Source of the DNA: Desulfacinum hydrothermale DSM 13146
Lineage (GTDB): Bacteria > Desulfobacterota > Syntrophobacteria > Syntrophobacterales > DSM-9756
Length of the DNA stretch: 64,000 nucleotides
Assembly: GCF_900176285.1 (NCBI RefSeq)
Contig: NZ_FWXF01000014.1
Location: 1-64,000 of the forward strand
Direction of reading: 5' to 3'
Positions within the stretch are counted from its first letter, which is position 1, and each line of letters opens with the position of its first letter. The notes under the pieces were generated by a model. It was not told the DNA's origin and did not search any database. It saw only the letters and a program-made list of their open reading frames with translations. Below are positions 1 to 6,498 of the stretch, one piece after another. Made by a program: the position numbers and the translations under genes.

Positions 1-2
1 TG

Positions 3-158
3 AGTGGACAGGTGCGGGTGACCACCACCATGGTCAACGACGAGGGACAAATGATCCACATCCGAAATACTTCTGAGCCGGAGCCGATCCATGTGCAAAT
101 TTACAATGCCCTCGGACTTCCCCGGAGCCCCTTGAAAAGGGTCCTGAGCATTGATTGA
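3..158 (+). CDS. C-terminal end of a transposase-like protein, cut by the window edge
   Basis: An open frame enters from the left edge and stops at 156-158. The last about 40 residues read roughly IHIRNTSEPEPIHVQIYNAL and then GLPRSPLKR. This resembles the tail of IS1634/IS4-type transposases, which often end in a TSEP segment followed by a short LGL motif, but the assignment rests on a short stretch only. The same tail recurs at 1276-1424 with about nine tenths identity by eye, which supports a mobile-element origin. Whether this copy is intact depends on sequence left of the window. Confidence 0.35.
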   Translation, partial: SGQVRVTTTMVNDEGQMIHIRNTSEPEPIHVQIYNALGLPRSPLKRVLSID

Positions 159-232
159 AAATTTGTAGTGAAGAATGAAAAACCACATTCTAAGAATAAC
201 AACAACTTACGCAAACAAGTGACAAACTTGGG
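14..232 (+). repeat. Direct repeat copy 1 (transposase tail plus 3' flank)
   Basis: About 219 bases match 1276-1498 with scattered substitutions. The match covers the 3' end of the transposase-like frame and about 75 bases of non-coding flank, ending at the shared string GTGACAAACTTGGG. Similarity beyond the stop codon argues for two copies of one mobile element end rather than convergent protein sequence. Confidence 0.85.
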
Positions 233-379
233 TTAGTGCCAGTGCGGTTCCTCCGAATAGCGCATGGTTTCCTCTCGCCTAAACGTGAGAGGAGCAGCCA
301 CGCGCAAGCGGAGGAAAACGACCGTGGATATCCGGGAACTGTTGCACCGAATTCAAAGGTGAACGGAAAGACGGTGGCC

Positions 380-838
380 CCTTTACGGGCGACAATTGAC
401 AACAACCCTGCCTTCCCGGGGTTGTTGTGTATGTAGGCGATCACCGCATTCAGATGGTGCTGATCGCGAATGTATCGATCCCAATAGTCTCGCATCCAAA
501 AACGCTTGCCAGGCACGCTGATCCCCAGCTCGGCGGCATGGGCCGGCGCCCACCGGCCGGTGTAGGATTTCCACGACTGCACAATCTTGGACAAGGGAGC
601 CTGCTGTTCGATCAGCACATGCACCTGGTTGGGCATCACGCACCAGGCCAGCATCCAGCCAGGCTTCGATTCGCTGACGCCTCCACTTCTCTCGCTCGTT
701 TTCGCCCTTGGTTGCCAGTTCTTGGCCCAACTGCCGCAATCTCTCCTGTGGCAATGAATCGGCCAGGCGAAAGGTGATGGATTGGAGCAAGGCCGGCGCA
801 TCCCAATGAAGCAGACAACCCCGGCTGTACCAGCCTTT
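380..838 (-). pseudogene. Broken REP-associated tyrosine transposase (RAYT, Y1_Tnp family)
   Basis: Two minus-strand frames together give a RAYT. The N-terminal part (YSRGCLLHWDAP, then ITFRLADSLPQERL, then RIEAWLDAG) is in one frame. The core (LAWCVMPNQVHVLIEQ, then FWMRDYWDRYIRD, then YIHNNPGKAGLL with the presumed catalytic Tyr) is in another. The roughly 30 residues that normally separate the LDAG and LAWCVMPN blocks are missing, so an internal deletion of about 90 bases has also shifted the frame. The usual H-x-H signature reads QVH here. The C-terminus after KAGL does not match the family. RAYTs mobilise REP palindromes, and REP-like units lie directly upstream at 857-1115. The gene is almost certainly inactive. 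Confidence 0.8.
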
Positions 839-856
839 GTAAGCGTGATTCTCTTT

Positions 857-1115
857 ACCGGGCTGGAGCCCGGTGTTCCCAGGTTGCTGTTTCACGGTTT
901 ATGCTCCGGTTGATGAGAGCGCCTGGGAGACCCCAGCTATGGCTCGGCACCATCTTTTGGGCCGCGACTTGGAGGTCCCAGACTACCAGGATGTCTTTAC
1001 CGGGCTGGAGCCCGGTGCTCCCAGCCCGGTGTTCCCAGGGGGCGGCGAACCAGGGCTCGACATCACTGGGAACGCCGAGCTCCGGCTCGGCAATACCTTC
1101 CGCGGCGAGCCGCAG
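857..1115. repeat. Cluster of REP-like palindromic units next to the RAYT remnant
   Basis: The string ACCGGGCTGGAGCCCGGTG occurs at 857-875 and again at about 999-1017, in both cases followed by TTCCCAG or CTCCCAG. A reverse-oriented unit, CTGGGAACGCCGAGCTCCGG followed by CTCGGCAA, lies at about 1066-1093. Degenerate units are seen at about 920-955 and 1100-1130. Each forms a short GC-rich hairpin with a conserved GGGA/TCCC flank, as expected for REP sequences mobilised by a RAYT. No protein-coding gene is evident in this stretch. Confidence 0.75.
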
Positions 1116-1275
1116 GATCCCAGCCTACCAGGTTGGTGTTTCATGGCGCCACCTCCGGCTTCACCAGCCGCACCCGGCCGGTTGAGTAGTTGCTGCTGGG
1201 TTGCCCTTCCAATATACGTGGACACACGTAGGCTACGATCCAAAAACAAGGGAGGCATCCATCCATTCAGGGGCT

Positions 1276-1424
1276 CTACACGGGTGACCACCACCAAGAT
1301 CAACGACAAGGGACAAAGGATCCACATCCGAAATACTTCTGATCCGGAGCCGATCCACGTGGAAATTTACAATGCCCTCGGACTTCCCCGCAGCCCCTTG
1401 AAAAGGGTCCTGAGCATCGCTTGA
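1276..1424 (+). pseudogene. Second copy of the transposase-like C-terminus
   Basis: The frame ends at 1422-1424 and reads IHIRNTSDPEPIHVEIYNAL then GLPRSPLKR, almost the same as the fragment at 3-158. No plausible upstream transposase body joins it: the sequence left of 1276 is REP-rich and differs from the flank of copy 1. It is best read as a truncated insertion-sequence end. Confidence 0.5.
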
Positions 1425-1498
1425 GAATTTGCAGTGAAGAATGAAAAACCACATTCTAAGAAGAACAAAACGTTACGCAAAACAGTGACAAACTTGGG
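1276..1498 (+). repeat. Direct repeat copy 2 (transposase tail plus 3' flank)
   Basis: Matches 14-232. Homology begins at CGGGTGACCACCACCA and ends at CAAACTTGGG. The two copies bracket about 1040 bases that hold the RAYT remnant and REP units. Confidence 0.85.
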
Positions 1499-1599
1499 GG
1501 AGGGCATCGGAACGCAGCACACATCGGCCAAGACGCATCCACCCACGCAGACAGGTGGCGCTCATCCCCTCCCGGTTGCCCACGTGGCCCCATGCGCCC

Positions 1600-1827
1600 T
1601 CATTCGCTTTCGGAATGATCCATGGGCCAGGTCCGATCCTCCGATTCTTCCACAAGATAACAGAACCGGTCCCATTCCACCTCTTTGTGGGTCACGGGAC
1701 ACCGCAGCCGCACCTTGCGTTCCGAAACCTCCACCACCTGCCAGTCCCCGTTTCGAGGCCCCCCCTCAATGGAGATCTTCTGGCCTGGCTTCAAGGGATA
1801 GGGACGAAATACAATGACGCCCGCCAT
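1600..1827 (-). CDS. Small conserved-looking protein, 75 aa, unknown function
   Basis: The start is ATG at 1825-1827, preceded by a strong GGAGG ribosome-binding site, which is the main reason to call it real. The protein begins MAGVIVFRPYPLKPGQKI and continues with IEGGPRNGDWQVVEV, so it looks like a small beta-rich (SH3-like) domain with a conserved tryptophan. A charged tail follows. It lies downstream of, and in the same direction as, the SEC-C gene, with a dispersed repeat between them. I do not recognise the family. Confidence 0.6.
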   Translation of the reverse strand: MAGVIVFRPYPLKPGQKISIEGGPRNGDWQVVEVSERKVRLRCPVTHKEVEWDRFCYLVEESEDRTWPMDHSESE

Positions 1828-1870
1828 GATCCAAACCTCCGCTGGGTATGGGGCGTTCCGCGCTTCCGGC

Positions 1871-2096
1871 TGGGAGCGTGTTCGAAAACGCCCAGGTTCC
1901 TCACTTCTTGTGTGGACGGAAGGTGGAGCCTACCAGGCGGGCCCGTGCCGCCGCCCTGGCGCTTGAGCAGCAGGGGCGGGTTCTGGTTCCGCCGCCACAA
2001 GGCTTTCTGAGAATTCAAAAAACACCACGGGACCGGTGGCATTTCAACAAGTTAGAAATCCGCCAAAAGGCTGAAAGGCCATTGTCGCACAGGGTC
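1871..2096 (+). repeat. Dispersed intergenic element, copy R1
   Basis: Starts GGGAGCGTGTTCGAAAACG and ends CCATTGTCGCACAGGGTCC against the stop codon of the SEC-C gene (2097-2099). The centre holds a variant of the family hairpin (GGGGCGGGTTC around 1974). The right half carries the family strings CACCACGGGACCGGTGGCAT and AGGCTGAAAGGCCATTG. See R4, R5, R8 and R9 for the clearest copies. Confidence 0.8.
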
Positions 2097-3413
2097 CTAG
2101 CCCTCAGCCCCTTGCTTTTGTGAGAGAATGTCTTTGATCGCCCCTTCGATCTTGCTCAAGGCTCCCAACCGTTCCTTGGCCTTTTCCAAATAGGGCAGCG
2201 CCTCCGGGTTCTTATGGCGTCCCAGGGCCTGGGCGGCCCAATTCACCACATAGGGGCTTTCATGTTCGGTGAGACGGGTCAGCAGATCGAAGCTCTCCTT
2301 CGTCTCCACGGCCCCCAGAACCATGATCAACCCCACCTTCAGTTCATCGAAGGCGGCGTTTTCCGAAAGGACTTGCGCAATCACCGAAACGGCCCTTTCG
2401 CCCATGGCTTCCAGGTGCTTGAGACACATCTGGGCAAAGTAGGGAAAGCGAAACATGGACAGTTCAGCCAGCAGGCGCGGCACCGCTTCATGGTCGTAGG
2501 AGGCCAGGAGATCCGGCACAAAAAGACTTGCCCACGAGAACGTGTAGCAGTGGGGCAGCAGGTAGGGGATCATGGCGGGCCCGGCCTCCCGGATTTGCCT
2601 CAACTGGAGTTCCATCGCCCGGCGTCGGACCTCCAGCCCTTCCGCATCCCGTTGGGGAAAACGCTTCACGTCGTTGGCCATCGTGAGTTTGGAGGCCAAG
2701 CGGGCCAGGTCGCCGTCGCCTGTTCGAGGGAATTCCTTTTCGTAGCTCCTGGCGCGTTGAGCGATCCAGAACTTCTCGAGCCAGGTGGCCGGGGAATAGA
2801 AGTGGACAAGCTCCTTGCGTTCCAATCCTTCGCGTTTGTGATAGCCGTTTTCCTGGAAGAAGTCCTTTTCCTCCACGGCCACCTGCCACCGGGTGCGCGC
2901 CCGGTAAAAGGCCGCGTCGTAGTCTCCGGCGGTCAGGCATGCGGTGACCACGATGTCGTGGAGGCGATCGTCTTCAGGGTAAGCTTCCAGCAGGCGTTCC
3001 GCATGGCGCCGGGCCTTTTCATGGGCTCCTTCCAGAAGGAGACTGAATCCCTTTTCCACGTCCTTTTGGAGTTTCTCCCGGCGCTTGGCCCGTTCTTCCA
3101 TCTGCTGGAGTTCGTCCTTGGGCAGAGCTTTTCGAGCCTCTTCATGGTGGGGAAGACAGCACTTCTTATACTTCTTTCCGGACCCACACGGACACGGCTC
3201 GTTTCTTCCCACGCGTTTCACAATCAGATGGTCGGCCAGGGCCATCTGGCGCCGCGATGATTTGTAGTCTTCAATGAGCTTGTCCAGATCCTGATCGCGA
3301 AGGCCATAGCGGGAAAGAACCGCCTCGCGGCTCACGCCCTGCATGATATCGTAAACGGGTTGCCACGGGTTGGTGCTCACCGAAGAGCCGGGGGAGGTCT
3401 GCGAACCGGTCAT
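2097..3413 (-). CDS. SEC-C metal-binding domain protein with HEAT-like repeats
   Basis: A 438-residue soluble protein. Near residue 70 it has the SEC-C zinc motif GRNEPCPCGSGKKYKKCC, the same module found at the SecA C-terminus and in many stand-alone proteins. A charged coiled-coil-like stretch follows, then an alpha-helical C-terminal half whose last 100 residues (LKVGLIMVLGAVETKESFD, then VNWAAQALGRHKNPEALPYL) look like HEAT repeats. ATG at 3411-3413 is chosen over an ATG nine codons upstream because AAAGGA lies at good spacing before it. It is 86 bases downstream of aroK and may be co-transcribed. Function is unknown; a scaffold or protein-quality role is only a guess. Confidence 0.8.
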   Translation of the reverse strand: MTGSQTSPGSSVSTNPWQPVYDIMQGVSREAVLSRYGLRDQDLDKLIEDYKSSRRQMALADHLIVKRVGRNEPCPCGSGKKYKKCCLPHHEEARKALPKDELQQMEERAKRREKLQKDVEKGFSLLLEGAHEKARRHAERLLEAYPEDDRLHDIVVTACLTAGDYDAAFYRARTRWQVAVEEKDFFQENGYHKREGLERKELVHFYSPATWLEKFWIAQRARSYEKEFPRTGDGDLARLASKLTMANDVKRFPQRDAEGLEVRRRAMELQLRQIREAGPAMIPYLLPHCYTFSWASLFVPDLLASYDHEAVPRLLAELSMFRFPYFAQMCLKHLEAMGERAVSVIAQVLSENAAFDELKVGLIMVLGAVETKESFDLLTRLTEHESPYVVNWAAQALGRHKNPEALPYLEKAKERLGALSKIEGAIKDILSQKQGAEG

Positions 3414-3499
3414 GTGACGTCCTTTCTCTGTCGCTGGCAATAGTTGCCTAGGAATCCTATCTCAAAGCATCGGATCTCTACCACCTTTGAACCATGGTG

Positions 3500-4057
3500 T
3501 CAAAAGTCCACTGGCCCCGAAGGGTTGCGCAGGCGGGCCACAATGGCTTCCGCCATGTGTTCGGGCTCGAACCGGGAGCTGTCCAGTGTGAGGTGGGCCG
3601 TGTGGCGGTACAAAGGGCGCCGCCGTTCCAGGATGCGGGCGGTTTCTTCCACCACATCCAGTCCGCTGAGGGACGGGCGCTGAGCGGCGGTCTTGGAATC
3701 CAGGCGCAGGCGGTTCAGGATCACGGACAGTTGGCAATCGAGCCAGACTACGAGCCAGGAGGCGGAAAGGACCCTGCAGTTGGTTTCCCTTTCCACCACT
3801 CCGCCGCCCGTGGCCACCACCAAATGGGCGCTCTCGCTCAGTTCCCGCAAGAGATCCGATTCCGCGTCTCGAAACGCCTCCCAGCCATGGAGGGCCACAT
3901 ATCCCGAGATGGAGTCACCGAAGCGCTCCATCAGCACCTGGTCCATGTCCACGAAGCGCCAGCCCAGGCGGCGAGCCACCAGCGGCCCCACGGTGCTTTT
4001 GCCTGTGACGCGGTATCCGATGAGAGCGATTCTTTGGATTGCACTTCCTTCCAACAC
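3500..4057 (-). CDS. aroK: Shikimate kinase
   Basis: Phosphorylates shikimate at O3 with ATP in chorismate synthesis, in the cytoplasm. The 185-residue protein has a P-loop (GYRVTGKST, residues 14-22), the DMD acidic pair (37-39), the GGGVV shikimate-binding loop (about 84-88) and the RPSL lid region. The length is typical. The start is GTG at 4055-4057, set by GGAGG five bases upstream. The gene is divergent from the type II dehydroquinase gene 266 bases away, so two consecutive-type shikimate pathway enzymes share one intergenic region. It heads a minus-strand run with the SEC-C gene. Confidence 0.92.
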   Translation of the reverse strand: MLEGSAIQRIALIGYRVTGKSTVGPLVARRLGWRFVDMDQVLMERFGDSISGYVALHGWEAFRDAESDLLRELSESAHLVVATGGGVVERETNCRVLSASWLVVWLDCQLSVILNRLRLDSKTAAQRPSLSGLDVVEETARILERRRPLYRHTAHLTLDSSRFEPEHMAEAIVARLRNPSGPVDF

Positions 4058-4323
4058 GAAAGCCTCCGAAACACAAAATCCGCGGACCGCAACGCCTCAT
4101 GGGTGACGAGCACCCAACCCGCACGTCTGAGGCAGCCGGCGATCCATTGCTCATAAAGGCTTGGTCCTTTGAAAGGATGCAGGTTAAAAGGAAATCCTTT
4201 CGGGGGCAAGATGAGCCTTGGAACTTTGGCGCGGATGGGCCCACGGGCCGCCCGCTTTCCGGCCCGTGACCGCTTCCTGCATGGGTCAAAGACCACCAAC
4301 TGCTTTCCTGGGAGGACGACAGG

Positions 4324-4767
4324 ATGAAAAGGATTCTTGTACTGCATGGGATCAACCTGAACATGTTCGGAAAGAGAGACAGATCCCAGTACGGCACCAT
4401 GACCTTGGAGGCCATCAATGAACGCATCGCTGCACTGGCCCAGGAACTGGGTGTGCACGTGGAATGCGTTCAGACCAATCACGAAGGGGAAATGGTCGAA
4501 CGCATCCATCGCGCCCACGACGACGGTACAGACGCCGTGATCATCAACGCCGGTGCCTGGACCCACTACAACTATGCCATTCGGGATGCGCTGGAGATTT
4601 TGCAGATCCCCGTCATCGAAGTGCACATGTCCCACATCCAGTCTCGGGAACCCTTCCGGCACACGTCGGTGCTGGCCCCCGTGGTGACAGGACAGATCTC
4701 AGGGTTCGGCGTGGTCAGTTACCTGCTTGGACTCCGCGCCGCGCTGGAATGCCTGAACGCCCGTTGA
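4324..4767 (+). CDS. aroQ: 3-dehydroquinate dehydratase, type II
   Basis: Dehydrates 3-dehydroquinate to 3-dehydroshikimate, the step two before shikimate kinase. The 147-residue length is normal for the dodecameric type II enzyme. Visible motifs are LHGINLNMFGKR (residues 7-18), the lid with catalytic Tyr23, QTNHEGEM (50-57), the substrate-binding NAGAWTHYNYAIRDAL, and EVHMSHIQSREPFRH with catalytic His101. The usual PNLN and SNI are replaced by INLN and SHI, both conservative. The ATG follows GGAGGACGACAGG. Confidence 0.95.
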   Translation: MKRILVLHGINLNMFGKRDRSQYGTMTLEAINERIAALAQELGVHVECVQTNHEGEMVERIHRAHDDGTDAVIINAGAWTHYNYAIRDALEILQIPVIEVHMSHIQSREPFRHTSVLAPVVTGQISGFGVVSYLLGLRAALECLNAR

Positions 4768-5056
4768 ATCTCCGCCCGCCGCCCTGTGTGATAAGCCCAC
4801 TGGGCGCTTTCGATGGCCTTGGGCGATTGCCGTCGACACACCCCACAGCCCGCTTGTGACACCCCACTTCCCGCCGTGTCACCGGAGCGACTTTGGCATC
4901 GGAGAGGAACCGTCAACCCAGGTGGTACCCTTGCGGCGTTGCAGGCTTGAACGTAAAAGCCTCCCCGAAGAGCGGCCGGGTCAGGCTTGACCGCCTTAGG
5001 CAGATCCGGTAGGAGAATGCGGTCACGGCAGAAACTTCGGAAAGACACGACCCACG

Positions 5057-5797
5057 ATGAAACGCATGTTTAGTCCCGATCGTCCTTGGATGCAGCCGGC
5101 AGCACCTTTGGCAGCGGGGTTGTTGCAACTCCTCCACGGTTCGTGTTCTTTTTCAGCCCTTGGGCTGGAACATCTCCACCAGGCCCTGGCCGGGCCCCAT
5201 TCCTGTCTTTTCACCACATGGCATGCCATGTTTCCCGCTGTGGTTCACTTTTTCCGCCGTTTGGACGGGGTGCTCATGGTCAGCCGCTCCCAAGACGGCG
5301 AGTGGGCGTCTCGGATCGTTCACCGCCTGGGATACCGAACCGTACGGGGATCCAGTCACCGTGGAGGTTCCCAAGCCCTTCGAGCCATGCTTCGGCTGGC
5401 CCGGCGAGGACACCATGCCGGTCTCATTGCCGATGGGTCCAAGGGGCCGGCACGGGTGGCCCAACCGGGCATCGTCTGGCTGGCCCGCGCCACGCAACGG
5501 CCCCTGTTTCCAGTAGCCATGGCCGCACACCCATGCTGGCGTCTTTCCAGCTGGGACCGAACCATCATCGCCCGTCCCTTTTCCAAAGTCGTCATGGCCT
5601 TTGGAGAGCCCCTTTACGTTCCGCGCTCCGCCTCCCACGAGTCCTTGGAACTCTACCGGATTCAACTGGAGGACACCCTGAACTCCCTGGCGGAACAGGC
5701 GGATGTTGCCGCCCGGCGGGCCGGCGGTGTGCCCGTCTGCTCCCACGCCATACAGGCGGCTTGGCAGGTTCAGCCCCGACCCATGGACAAGAAATAA
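5057..5797 (+). CDS. DUF374 lysophospholipid acyltransferase-like protein
   Basis: A 246-residue member of the DUF374 branch of the LPLAT superfamily, which acylates lysolipid or lipid A-type acceptors at the inner membrane. The family blocks are clear: TTWHAMFPAV (about 53-62), MVSRSQDGEWASRIVHRLG, TVRGSSHRGGSQALR, ADGSKGPARVAQPGIVWLAR and KVVMAFGEPL. The HX4D aspartate of classical acyltransferases is not seen after the WH, as is usual in DUF374. The start at 5057 has only a weak ribosome-binding site. Its stop codon is followed almost at once by the fabH remnant. Confidence 0.8.
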   Translation: MKRMFSPDRPWMQPAAPLAAGLLQLLHGSCSFSALGLEHLHQALAGPHSCLFTTWHAMFPAVVHFFRRLDGVLMVSRSQDGEWASRIVHRLGYRTVRGSSHRGGSQALRAMLRLARRGHHAGLIADGSKGPARVAQPGIVWLARATQRPLFPVAMAAHPCWRLSSWDRTIIARPFSKVVMAFGEPLYVPRSASHESLELYRIQLEDTLNSLAEQADVAARRAGGVPVCSHAIQAAWQVQPRPMDKK

Positions 5798-5802
5798 GAA
5801 AG

Positions 5803-6428
5803 GAGATGCATTCCGAGCCGGATTCTACCAGCGCATCCTGGTGGTCGGCGCCGAAGTGCATTCCAGCGCCCTGGATTTTTCCGACGCCGGTCGTGACGTG
5901 GCGGTTCTTTTCGCCGACGGGGCCGGAACCGTGGCCCTTTCGGCAAGTGAGGAACCCGACCGCGGTGTGCTCTATACCGAGCTCCACGCCGACGGTCGCT
6001 TTACCAAGGCGCTCCACTTGGATATCTGGGACATCTCCCAAAAGCCGTATATCACCCCGAACACCGTGACCACCCGGGCCATCTGGCCGCAAATGGACGG
6101 GAAGACGGTCTTCAAGCACGCCGTGACCCACCTGTACCGGTCCATCGTTCACACACTGGAGGCCAACAGCCTCCATCCGGAGGACATTAAATACGTGATT
6201 CCTCACCAGGCGAACATGCGCATCAACCAATTGGTGGCACAGAAATATGGATTTGCGGCGGAAAAGTCCCTCCAAAACATGCAGCGCCACGGCAATACCA
6301 CGGCCGCCAGCATTCCGCTGCTCCTGGATGAGACCTACCGCCAGGGGCTTCTGGAAAAGGGGGATTTGCTGCTGATCTGCGCCTTCGGATCGGGCTTCAC
6401 GTGGGGCACCGCCCTGCTCAGGTGGTGA
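5803..6428 (+). pseudogene. fabH: Truncated 3-oxoacyl-ACP synthase III (fabH), N-terminal third missing
   Basis: The frame reads FRAGFYQRILVVGAEVHS then LFADGAGTVALS and continues to the normal C-terminus, including IPHQANMRI (catalytic His) and RHGNTTAASIP (catalytic Asn). The first about 120 residues are absent, including the active-site Cys and its surroundings. Homology resumes at the equivalent of ADAF-RAG, five bases after the DUF374 stop. An AAAGGAG-ATG just there opens a different frame. The fragment cannot condense acetyl-CoA with malonyl-ACP. Deletion is the simplest reading; an assembly error or a non-condensing product cannot be excluded. Confidence 0.75.
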
Positions 6429-6498
6429 ACCGGAAAGGCTGGCCCCTCAGGGTGTTTTCCATTCCCTTTCCCGTTGCGGGGATCCGGCCCCAATGCGT

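Noticed and set aside
857-1115. CRISPR-like array
   Set aside because: The repeats are palindromic, irregularly spaced and in both orientations. They fit REP units, and no cas gene is present.
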